This document shows positions 34,897 through 45,380 of a DNA stretch of 64,000 nucleotides, piece after piece. Made by a program: the position numbers and the translations under genes. This DNA is from Evernia prunastri (lineage: Eukaryota > Ascomycota > Lecanoromycetes > Lecanorales > Parmeliaceae). Each line of letters opens with the position of its first letter. Position 1 is the stretch's first letter. The stretch lies in the NCBI GenBank assembly GCA_003184365.1, contig NKYR01000035.1, forward strand, positions 1-64,000, read 5' to 3'. The notes under the pieces were generated by a model. It did not search any database. It was not told the DNA's origin and worked only from the letters and a program-made list of their open reading frames with translations.

Positions 34897-36282
34897 TGTT
34901 ACGGACGTACCCTAGCTGTCAGGTACAAAGGGAGTGTTTATGGCTATGTGTCAGGCACATAGAGTATTTATTGGTCATTGACACATTCTCATTATCNAAA
35001 AAATCTTCGATAAAAAATTTCTTTTTTCGACTTTTTTTATTCTATCGTCGATTTTATAGCGTATACTTTAAGATTTTCTATTTCAATAACGAAAATACGA
35101 TTAACGTTATTTAATTTCAACGCTATATATTCGTTTAGATAATATTTCTTCTTATAATAATTATAATATTTAATTTATTTCAAATATTTCTTACCTTTTA
35201 AAGCTTTATTACGAGATTTATCTATATTTAAGCGACGTAAGATATTCGCTTTTTTATCACGACGAGATTACGTTATATAATTATTTTTATTGTCAGGGAA
35301 CGAGGCTTGATAAGAGGAATCTCATTCTCTATGGCTAGGACTAAGGTAAAGGCCAAGACGAAAGATAAGGAACCAGAAGAACAGGTGACCCCGAGCAGCC
35401 CTTAAGGGGCTGTCGGCTAATACACGGCTAGGCTGAAATCTCATGGAATCTCATGGAAGCTCCGGTGGCCATGATAGCTCCGGTGGCCGAGTCACACCGT
35501 GACATTTATTAAACTTATTACTCTTATTCTTTTCTTTATTTTCACTTGAGTTTTATATATTTTATTGGCTTTTACATCGCGTAAAGCGTACGTTTATCCT
35601 TTCAATATTCTTAATTTGAGTAGCTATCGAAATTATATTATTTTATATCTTAAATATTTTATTCGTATAAATAATAATATTTTGAAGTTTAGAAAGAAGT
35701 CTCGTTATTAGAGTTATAATACGTTATAACTTATCGAATAAAGATATTTAAGCTTTTTAACTTAAAAAGTAGATCTCGAATTAATTAATAGTTTACGATA
35801 TTCTCTATCTCGTATTCGTATAGAATTAGTTTATATCTAGCTATTTATTAATCGAATCTTAAGTTTTATTAAAAAGAAAGATTTCGAAATAAAATTAGCT
35901 TCGTATCTTTTTCGATTTCTTTTCGCGTTCGTTATATCACTATTTCTTAAAATCTCTCTATAAAAATTATATAACTTAGATAATCTTTTTATAATTATCT
36001 AAAAAGTAATCTACTACGTTCTTAAACGTTATATTAATATCTCTTATTTAGTTACGATACTTCCGTTTAGACTTATTATAATAACTAAATAAATTCTTAA
36101 ATTTAACACTACGTCGTTTAATAGAACGTATTAAATTTACTTTAAAACATCGCTTTATTTTAGTCTTAAGATTAGAATTATAAGTTTTGAATCTACGATA
36201 AATACGTAATTTATGCGTTTCGTTACTATCTTTCGAACGTATTTTATATATTATATTATATTGAAGAATATTAATTTTTATA
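34897..36282. repeat. RIP-like AT-rich repeat block with LTR-like edges and an assembly N
   Basis: Two stretches (about 35010-35290 and 35505-36282) are extremely AT- and TpA-rich and have no frame. Between them is a normal-composition patch (35298-35504). The outer edges read TGTTACGG at 34897 and CCGTGACA at 35504, which could be LTR ends, but no target duplication is seen. Position 34997 is N. The picture fits a retroelement mutated by RIP and then partly replaced. Confidence 0.5.
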
Positions 36283-36382
36283 CAACAGACTTTTTTTTTT
36301 AATTAATCCCCACCCGAGGTTTTGCCGTAAAACGCGTATTTCGCGACTTTCTCACCAAAACCATTCAAATACCTACATTATT

Positions 36383-37874
36383 ATGGGACGTACCAAGAGC
36401 GCAATAGACCTTCCGGAGGCGAAAAGAGGAGCCCCGATAGAGCTTAAGAAGGAGAATCATACATCCAATCGTCAGCTTGCAAGGCAGTACCATTGCGATA
36501 AGAAAACAGTGGCAAATGTTCTCAAACGCGCCGGAGACGCGCAAAAGGAGAATATTAACCCATTATCTTCAGAGGCCCACCAACGACGTCCTCAATCAGG
36601 AAGACCTCTAGCAATTAACGAGAGGCAGCAACGGCAGCTAGTAAGACACGCCACTAAGAACAAATTCCAACGTCGCAAGCCGTAGGTCAGAATTGCTCGA
36701 GAATTTGGGATTATGGCCTCTAAGTCAGCTATCAACTCTGCGTTTGTTCGGGCTGGATATGGTCGATACCCACCTCGTCACAAGCCTTTGTTGACACCGG
36801 AAATGAAAGAGGAACGTCTTGAGTTCGTAACGGAGTGGGGACCGAAGCTGGAAGGGAAAGAACATATAATTGTGCACACTGATGAGACTTCGGTGCGAGT
36901 TGGCGAATTTCGGGGACAGATCTGGGTGACTAGGCTTCAGAATGAGGCCTACCACAAGAACTGCGTGGATGTACAATACCGTGGATATACGGAGCTTATG
37001 TTTTAGGCTGCGTACATATCTGAAATGAAGGGCCCGAGCTATATGTTTGGCAAGGAGACAGCGGCGGAGAAAGAGGCTGCTAAAGAGGATCTAGCAGATC
37101 GAAATGCTGATATCGATGCTCAACAACAAATCGTACGAGAGCAGTTCCTTGCTGAGCAGACTAAGAAACCGAAAAGTCGACGTCTTAAACGGATTCCAAA
37201 GGTTGAAGGTGTCCGATATGAGCGGAACAAAAATTCCCGAGGAGGGATTGATTGGTATCGCTATCAAACATACGTGCTATTGCCCCGATTGATCCCGTTC
37301 ATTAAGGAAGTTATTGAGAAGTATGGCGAATGCTATCTCGTTCAAGATGGCGCTCCGTCTCATAATGCGTGGCAACAGAATGAGCTTTTGGAGATTGAGG
37401 GGCTAACTGTTCTTCCTTGGCCTGGCAACTCTCCGNCTAAGAAACCGAAAAGTCGACGTCTTAAACGGATTCCAAAGGTTGAAGGTGTTCGATATGAGCG
37501 GAACAAAAATTCCCGAGGAGGGATTGATTGGTATCGCTATCAAACATACGTGCTATTGCCCCGATTGATCCCGTTCATTAAGGAAGTTATTGAGAAGTAT
37601 GGCGAATGCTATCTCGTTCAAGATGGCGCTCCGTCTCATAATGCGTGGCAACAGAATGAGCTTTTGGAGATTGAGGGGCTAACTGTTCTTCCTTGGCCTG
37701 GCAACTCTCCGGAAGCAACCGTATCCTCCAACTACGAAAGAGCCTACGATTAAGGCCTGGGACGTTGCGTGGCGCAATTTGGAGCAGGAAAGAATAGGGA
37801 AGTGGTGTGGGAAGATGAGGGCACGAATGGAGCGTGTGATTTTGGCTAAAGGAGATAATAAATTTCATGGCTAG
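36383..37874 (+). pseudogene. Tc1/mariner-type DDE transposase, broken
   Basis: Frame 36383 onward starts with an HTH region (MGRTKSAIDLPEAKRG, then SNRQLARQYHCDKKTVANVL). It continues through HIIVHTDETSV (first catalytic Asp) and CYLVQDGAPSHNAW (second Asp) to LPWPGNSP. Two TAG codons interrupt it: 36683-36685 and 37004-37006, the latter where Trp is expected in LMFWAAY. The spacer between the two Asp blocks is long and charged (KEAAKEDLADRNADI and others), as in some fungal Tc1 relatives. Right after GNSP the usual DLNPIE-type block with the third acidic residue is missing. The tail KAWDVAWRNLEQERI resumes in another frame and ends FHGstop at 37872-37874. The copy therefore cannot make an active enzyme. 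A 275-bp stretch is present twice around an N. Confidence 0.85.
37161..37711. repeat. 275-bp direct duplication around a single N, probably an assembly overlap
   Basis: Copy 37161-37435 and copy 37437-37711 differ at only one base (C at 37213, T at 37489) and are separated by N at 37436. Two contig ends that overlap but were not merged would look like this. Confidence 0.8.
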
Positions 37875-38016
37875 CCATCTTATAGAGCATCATTTATTTG
37901 ATAATTTAGATCATTCTAACGTTATTTAGATGTGTGGTTGTTGCGAAATAAAAATAATTAATATGGGTAGGATTTTGATTTTCTGGCCGGGGATTAATTT
38001 AAAAAAAAGTCTGTTG

Positions 38017-39159
38017 TACTCCTAGGGCTGATACATAAACTTTGCATCTAAGCGCCTGCTGCTTGGCAACCATCATGGTGAACCCTGCACAACCACGCAC
38101 AACCACCATGGTGAACCTTGCACAACACGTGGCAAGAGGCTTCGTCGTTTTCCTCTAAGTATGCACTTTTGGGAATTGGAGGTAGAACACAACCTATAAT
38201 CCTTGATTCATTCTTCTCGTGAGAACTTTGCTTCCGGACAGCTTTGTTAAATGCTTGTGGTCTGGTAGCTGGCATGATTCATCGACATCGCAAACGACAG
38301 AAGCTTCGCAATCAAAATGAAGTTAATAAAGTCACGGGAGATGAGGTTGAAATCGAGATTAAGTGAACAGGCAAGATTGTGAGATCGAGTTTCGCATCGC
38401 GGTTTGAGAGCTAGGCATGGATTGAAACAAGCGGTGAGGTAGAATGGAGCGGGAAAAAAGGAAACAATCGGTATCTTTGCTTAGGGAGCCATGTCGAGGT
38501 ACTAGTACATGATACGCTCGCATCTCCTATGACAAACCGGGTCCCGGACAAGTAAGGAAGGTAAGGTAGTTAGGACAGACTACGACCCACTATCTCGTGC
38601 AAAGGAAGTCGGCCTAATATTTAGGTACAGTAGGTACCCGAGCTGGCCGCCCGTCAACAAGGGACAGGGATTCACTACTAAGCTGGCCGGTAGATCAGGG
38701 ACAACTGTGCTCACTCACGACGTCCAGACGAAACCAACACAATACTATTTTCCGCATCAGACAGCTTTGGCATCATCACTTTGCGAATTTATCGCTTCTT
38801 TGTTGTTGATTTGTATCGTTCGTGCAATTTAGTTTCCGATGATGTTAGATTACCATCATGACACCAATAGGCTCCATGACCCCGAGGAGCGAGCAATATA
38901 TACTTCATGTTTTTAGACCGACTGACTCCCATAATACCCATCCTGCCAAAGAGTCCTAGTGGCAGCCAGAAGATGATAATACTCTCTAAAATTAATTCTG
39001 CTGGAGAGAGACCACGCTGACATGATGGTCATCCCACTGTGAACATATATTTCTTTGCTGCACCCTCTCTTTTTCATTCTCTTGCAATGCGTTACATCTC
39101 AGAGGTAACTCCACAAAACCTGTCATTCTCCCAATACTGTGGTCACTAAAGAAACGGAG
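38017..39159. other. Intergenic
   Basis: Contains a two-copy tandem repeat near its start and the promoter of the zinc-finger gene at its end. No gene seen. Confidence 0.4.
38068..38128. repeat. 33-bp tandem repeat, two copies
   Basis: The unit starts AACCA(T/C)CATGGTGAACC and is repeated at 38101. Confidence 0.7.
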
Positions 39160-41330
39160 ATGGAGAATAATGCCTCCGTCGCCCCTAATTCGGCCCCGCG
39201 CTCCTTTCCAGAAAACGATTCCCCATTAGGCAGCTCATTAGCCAGCCTTGGGCACGCTTATCTGCACAATTGCCAACATCGTCAAAGCTATCTTGACAAG
39301 CTCTATCAGCCACGCTTGTCAACATCAATACGTGAGGGTGGGACTGACAGTGACCAAATTTTTTTGGATGTCCCTTCGGTCTCCCAGCGAGCTGCTCTAA
39401 CGACACTTCAAGACTGTGGCATCGGGACCGTCTGTGCATGGCTCACAGGGCTGCGGTCCGGCGAGAAATGGTTTCAGCCTAGCTGCCTCTCAGCCCAGCA
39501 GCTGGAAGCGGTTTCCGCGTTGAAGAATTGTTCCAATAGTCTCGTCTCAGCATGGCTGGATCACATTCGCCCCGGGGGTCAGTATCCATCTCAATGCAGG
39601 ATAGATGACTCTTCCCCTGATGCTACGGCGTAGGAACTTCAAGTGCGCTTCGCAGTCACCATGAAAGCAGCAACTTCGCTGTCCAGAGAGCCGCTGAGGC
39701 CTCGAGCTGCAGTACGTGGCAAGAACCGTCAAATACATCCAGGTCCTCATCCAGCTCTTTCGGCCCCCCTGCGTCTCTTTACGACAATCGCGCCAGTCTC
39801 AGTACACAAAGCAGTTTACGGAGTAGAGGAACCTTTCGCGACCTCTCCCAAGAGCCTTCCATCGATGAGAATTCTGCCATACAGCCTGTCGCCGCCGCAC
39901 ATAAACATTGGTGCTTTGTGTGCGATAATCCTCGAGTGATCGACACCTGCGATGGATGGAAGAGGCATATGAAAGAGCATTGGACGAGATACCCGTGTAT
40001 GCCACACGGGCGTGAGAAACATACAGCACGCGGTCGCACGTGTGCGCTGTGTGGGGTTCACAACCCAGACGAAAGCCATTACAGCTTGCATAAGACTCTG
40101 CCGTGCTCTAATACAGATTTGGTCTCTCGAAGTTACACCAGGAAGTCTCATCTCATCAACCACCTCAAGAGCCACGGCATTCCAAATGGCTCCGCTTTAG
40201 CCGACGAATGGCGTGATACAATTGACAAAAAGTATTTCTCCTGTGGATTCTGCATTGCTGTCTTCCTCTCACATACGGATCAACTGAGCCATATCGACAA
40301 TGCTCATTATAAGAATCACCAGCACATCAGCGGGTGGGATTCCGATAAGGTCATTTTGGGCTTGCTCCTCCAGCCCGATGTCCAAGAGTCGTGGCGAGAA
40401 TTGACAGCGCATCCTCAATACAACTCTTCAGGCTTCCACTGGAGTCCAGCGGTGGCCAAAGGCCTTCAGCTCAGATTAGAGAAAGCCGATGAGGCAGCAG
40501 ATATTCTTGCATTAGCCGCTTTCGAGGAGGATACCTGCCATTGGATGCAAAACGCCCAGGTCGAGTCGATGCCTGTTGCGAGCTTCTCTAATCAGGATAT
40601 GAACATTCATTATAACATGCCGAATGTCCAGCTGAACGCTACTCTAGCACAGATGCCTTTCACTCAGGAAAAAGGCTCAGCCTACGATGGCGGGATGGGG
40701 AACATCCCACCTCGAGCACAATATCCTGCGTGGAGTTCAATGGCAACTAACAATTTCAGACCAGGTGTGCTCAACGCCGACCCGACAGCATATCAAAATA
40801 ATTCATCGGAAGAATTGACGATGGCAGACCCCCCAAAGAGTTATTGCGACGTTCAACTTGGCCTATCTTCGAGTAGCAGCAACAGCTGGGCACCACGCCG
40901 ATCAGTCACTCCTACACCCTGTAACAAGTCAATGGATAGCCTTTCAGACGAGTACGGGGGCCAAGCCGTGGTTCTATGTACCCACACGGTTGGGCCAAAC
41001 TGGCAGGATTCTTCATCCCCTAAGCCGCTCGCAGGTCGTACTGGACATCAAGACATCAACGGTGCACGCAGGACCCAGACTCCCGCCGGGAATCAACCCA
41101 TGCTCTTAGATCTCAATCATCCGGCGTCGTCATCGACCCAAGCCAACAGCTCTCCTCGTAGCAACGGTCCATCTTCCGTTCCTGCGCGACCGACAAATCA
41201 GCCTTCACGCACCAAGCTCAAGGATTATTACGGCATCGATACCGAGGCCGACATGGACATTAACCTTGACCATATACAGTATTTTATGCGTGAAGAGGAA
41301 CATACTCGGAGTGAAAGACGACACCGGTGA
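39160..41330 (+). CDS. C2H2-type zinc-finger protein, putative transcription factor
   Basis: Exons 39160-39577 and 39634-41330, intron 56 bp in phase 1, 704 aa from ATG 39160. The N-terminal part has two similar segments (LTTLQDCGIGTVCAWLTGLR and VSALKNCSNSLVSAWLDHIR), an internal repeat of unknown meaning. After a Ser-rich linker come three C2H2-like units. These are WCFVCDNPRVIDTCDGWKRH with H-x4-H-like ends, RTCALCGVHN followed by RKSHLINHLKSH, and FSCGFCIAVFLSHTDQLSH with a late His. They are followed by GWDSDKVILGLLLQPDVQESW, a segment common in fungal finger proteins of this kind. The rest is a long Gln/Ser/Pro-rich C-terminus as in activation domains. Nuclear DNA binding is inferred; targets are unknown. 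Calling only the second exon from its internal ATG 39918 would lose the first finger cysteine. Confidence 0.75.
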
Positions 41331-43085
41331 TGCTGGCGGCCGTAAATACGATGCATGTGGTGAGAGGTAAGCGGTGCACCCCTTGAGGTTGTGGAGTCGC
41401 ACTGTGGTGGATTGAGTGCTGATCTTTTCTAACCTTGCAGGCGGGCCTTTCGACCACTTTCTTTCGTCTGGTCTGGTCAGAAAGATTTATGTTGGGCATC
41501 ATTAATGAGAGAAAGTCCGCTGCCACTAGAAAAAGCATACATCAAAAAGACGGATTCAGAGAACGATCTGTAGGAATAACATAGGCCACTGCACATACAA
41601 CTTTTAGACTCAACATTCAGGTATGTGATGCATAGGTTGCTGGATTATGTATCCCATACTAAGTTGGTGATGAAGCAGCCGACATGGGCAAAAGTGTGAG
41701 GTAAGACAAGGCCGGGAACCAATGTTTTGACGCCTCCCTGTGAACAGCCTTGTCTACTCTAATCGAAAACATGACTCCATACCGAAGCGTCACCGACAAT
41801 TTCTCGCTGGCCTCATTGGACCTCAAAAGCCAAGTGGGATAAAAGTAGGAGGATACCAGCTTCATTTGATACCCTAGTCGCTCTCATAACATATGATCCA
41901 AAATTCGTCCTAACCGTCACCGATGGCCTCTTTTCTACGTGGTCTCTACTCTCCTTGCTCATTTCTAGTTCGCCCTCGACGTTTGACCTTTTCTTCGGCT
42001 CAATTTTGCCTTTAAACTCGTTCCCATCTCTTCTCTAATCCGTAATCGACACGTCTCTACCTGAAAGATAGATTTCCCGTGTTGCCTGACTGGGTGTAGC
42101 CCTTTACCCTTTTTCTTGGCTCGCTGTTCGTTTCCATATCCTCTCAGCTTGTTCGCGTGATTGTGTTCTCAAGGCGCTTGCGTTTGTTCCTCTTGTCTTT
42201 TCATAACCCGATCCATGCGTTGTCAAAAGAAACAGGTTTCCTAGGAAGCTAACGTTGTGGCGAATAAGTTGGTACGCCGTGCAAGCCGGGCCCAAAATCT
42301 GTCGAGAATCGGGTACGGGATGCATAGTCGTCGGAGCAATGTCTAGTACTTTATATTAACTTTTTGATACAGCCGACATAAAGTTGCGAGGTGGTAATCG
42401 GCACCCGTCCCGGGAGCTACCCGAAGCCAGCCGGATATCGCACCGCACCCGGGGGTGCGCTTTCCAATGAGTGTCTTGACCCCTCGCAACCTACTCCCCC
42501 CCCCCAAAACCCCACGACATAATGCGCAAAAGTCATAGCTAGAAAATGGCTGAGAAAACAGATCTTGACAACTACATGAGCATCATGATTTCTTTCTGGC
42601 ATCACAGCATCCGTCCACGAGCCAACTATGAGTACTCTGTAGATAGCAGCCAAATACTCCGTGGCCGCTCGAATGTGGCGGCAGAAGTCTTGTGACACAG
42701 GGTTTCACAACCACTGAATTCTAGATGCTTGCCTTAACTGACATAGCACACTCAATGATGGCTCTACTGTTTTGAAAAAGTATTGACAATTGAAGATACC
42801 TAGATTAAGTGTCTCGGTAAGTTGCAAATAGTCCAATCCCAATCCTGACTTAAATCTATTCATATGTTCTCATCTAGAAGACTCAGGAAGTTACATAATG
42901 GTCGGTGAGCCCAGGGACCGCGAGGCTTGGGGCAATGTTGCTCGTCTCTGGTACAACAAAGCCGCTGACAGGTGTGCAAATACGAGACGGCTCTGTCATC
43001 ATCTAGCAATTCTCATCCCTATACCCTCGAGCAACTATCGCTCTACTCTAGCCCCTCATCCCTATATCCTCGAGCAACTATCGCT
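41331..43085. other. Intergenic
   Basis: No supported gene. Small frames at 41659-41865 and 42417-42698 (-) look random. A 43-bp tandem repeat lies at its right end. Confidence 0.4.
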
Positions 43086-43097
43086 CTACACTAGCCC
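43012..43097. repeat. 43-bp tandem repeat, two copies
   Basis: The unit begins CTCATCCCTATA and contains CGAGCAACTATCGCTCTAC. Copies start at 43012 and 43055. Confidence 0.75.
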
Positions 43098-43442
43098 CGA
43101 GATATCGTCATCAGAGACCGCTACGTTCCCGTGGGTTTGTGGTGAACCCACACTCCCATCTAGAGCGTGTCCGTCAGATATGTTTGGCAGGTAGAAATGA
43201 GAGAGCCTACCAGATCTGACCCCGTCGCCTGGCTGCCTCTGCCAAAGCCAGTACGTCAACCACAGCGCGAGGACCCCAAGCACCGAAGCAACACAGCCAA
43301 ACACCATAGTGCCAATGTCGCTGGGCCCCCACTGCGAGCCCTGCTGGAAGCTGAGCGAGGTTGTCGTGGGCGAAGAACAATTGAAGGTAGATGTCGGCGC
43401 TAGGCTCTCGATCTGTGGCAGGATACTGCTGGCGACGTACAT
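43086..43442 (-). CDS. Small single-pass membrane protein, unknown
   Basis: 118 codons from an ATG at 43442, one exon. After a Ser/Thr/Gln-rich N-terminus (about 45 residues, with the NCSS sequon) there is one strong hydrophobic span, GTMVFGCVASVLGVLALWLTYWLW. A short polar tail follows. The layout resembles a type I or III membrane protein with a short exported head. There is no signal peptide of the classical kind and no known domain, and the N-terminus may be incomplete if an upstream exon exists. The 3' end overlaps the 43-bp tandem repeat by a few bases. I regard it as likely but unproven. Confidence 0.45.
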   Translation of the reverse strand: MYVASSILPQIESLAPTSTFNCSSPTTTSLSFQQGSQWGPSDIGTMVFGCVASVLGVLALWLTYWLWQRQPGDGVRSGRLSHFYLPNISDGHALDGSVGSPQTHGNVAVSDDDISGLV

Positions 43443-45347
43443 CGTCTTTTTCTCTGATGGGACAGTGCTGAAAACCTTCTGACAAGAGGTACGTGATGCT
43501 TCAAAGGGTTTGGGCGGGAATATGTAGAGTCTGGCAGAAGGGAAAGCATCTATGGTGGTTCAATGAAGATGGAATTCCTGCAAGCAATGGGTAGAAAGAA
43601 AGCAGACCGTGAGCGTTTATATATTTCCAGCAGAGCGGACGAGGCAAGGCTGCTTCAGCCATGATGGATGCCAATTGAATCTATCACTAGATGGTGAAAT
43701 CCCCAGATTTGGCTGATTGACAACTCAGCCTCGAGATTTTATGTATAGTTGACTCGAGGCTGTGTATTTTAGAATTGTCCATCATGATACATGGACCGTA
43801 CGAGATCGGTCGAACAAGTGAGCAGTGACTGCGATGGTTACCGAATTTCGTATTTCAGATCTGATGGGTTGAAGATAATTAGCAAGAAGGAATGTGCCAT
43901 GAGCGTACACCCTGATCAAGCGCTGTCACTTCAAGGGTCTGGCTCATGATGAGAATGTGGGCAATGGGTTGTTCTTGGCCGGAAAACTCCTTGCATTCAT
44001 GCCAAGGCGTAGGAATAGGTCCAGAGGTTTGCGACTAGGAGATTTTCAGTGATATGAGCTACCCGTGGGAAAAACAGAGGGTTATCCAAAGTGCGTAGTT
44101 TCAGCGCAACCCCATGCAGAGCGATGCAATGCAATGCGATGCGAAGAAGAACGTGCTGCCAATGAAAAAAGGCGCTTACTCATCCTCATTAGGATACGCA
44201 ATCTCGCAGCAGGTCGGCAAACGACATGATGCAAATATAATTGAAGAAAGATTAATAATTCGACGTCTCTTGTAACATAATGTACCCAAAAAGAAGATAT
44301 CAGCTCCTCGTTTTTTGTTTACGTTGCGTTCGGGACTGCAATTGGATTGACAAGTGCGGGGTAGGCGGTGTGAGGAAATAAAGTTTTAAGGCGGAAATTT
44401 GTTGTGGAATGATCTTCCTTCCATGATCCAACCAACGTCTGAGATTGATCCTACTCTTGCTCCAACTGGATGAAGAAACAACGAGTCCGCGTCAGTCGCT
44501 TAGAAGGTGCAGCATCATATCTTGACAGCTCAGTATGTGTGGATTTCTTGCTAAGACCTCGAAAGAAGCCAAGGGATGGCATCTGGTAAGAACTATTCAT
44601 GTGAGTTGAATTGATCTTTGGCTGCGCAAGCATGCATGATGCCAGCCTGTGGACCCTCAGAAGCTCGGGCCTGTCGAAAGGGATCTTCTTTGCCTGACGG
44701 TCACCTTGATGGATGGCATTTGGCCATGACCGAGGATGACAGCTTGATTGTTTTGGTCTCGAGACTTCCTGGCAAGGAAGTCATTATCAGAGAATGGGCG
44801 AAAGACTGATCTGGAGCCATTGTTTAGAAGGCTTCTCCCACTACTCAACCTCCGACGGGAAGCTGCATAAGAGGAGTTGGTCCGAGCGCGCGTAAGCCAA
44901 CGACTTCGGCTGATGTGTTGTAGGATTTCAAGGCATCAAGTCTGAAACCCTTGATTCCTATGTTCCGGAGAGGGAGGGAATAAAGGTTTTTCAATGGCTC
45001 GGACGATGTCGGTTGTTTTTGGCCAAATGAGCGATGGCATGCACTCCACGCGGTCCGCTCATTTCTCCCGGAAACCTCCCTTCCCATATGCAAACCACGC
45101 GGGCAAATTACCGGTTCATACCCCAAAAGGTTGAATCCTTACAAATTCATACCCCAAATTACATTTTCATACCCCTCCACCAAAATCAAGGGTATGAATC
45201 GGTAAAACCTGATGCTGGTAGGGTATGAAAATGTAAAACTTGTCCTCGGGGGTGTTCTTCGGTCGGGGGGGGGGCCTTCGGGGGGAAGGGTTCTTCGGTC
45301 TTTGAGGGAGTTCTTCGGGGGGTTCTTCCGGGGGGTTAACAAGAATT

Positions 45348-45380
<33 letters not shown>

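Larger units (their letters stand above)
36283..38016 (+). mobile_element. Full-length Tc1/mariner-type transposon, defunct
   Basis: The inverted ends start CAACAGAC, then a run of 8-10 T, then AATTAATCCCC. TA duplications flank them at 36281-36282 and 38017-38018. The single transposase frame lies at 36383-37874. The length given (1734 bp) includes 275 bp that are probably duplicated by an assembly error. It is inserted directly next to the AT-rich block. Confidence 0.88.

Noticed and set aside
37025..37753. An independent 242-aa protein containing a tandem domain duplication
   Set aside because: It is the transposase after its second stop codon; the duplication flanks an N and is likely an assembly overlap.
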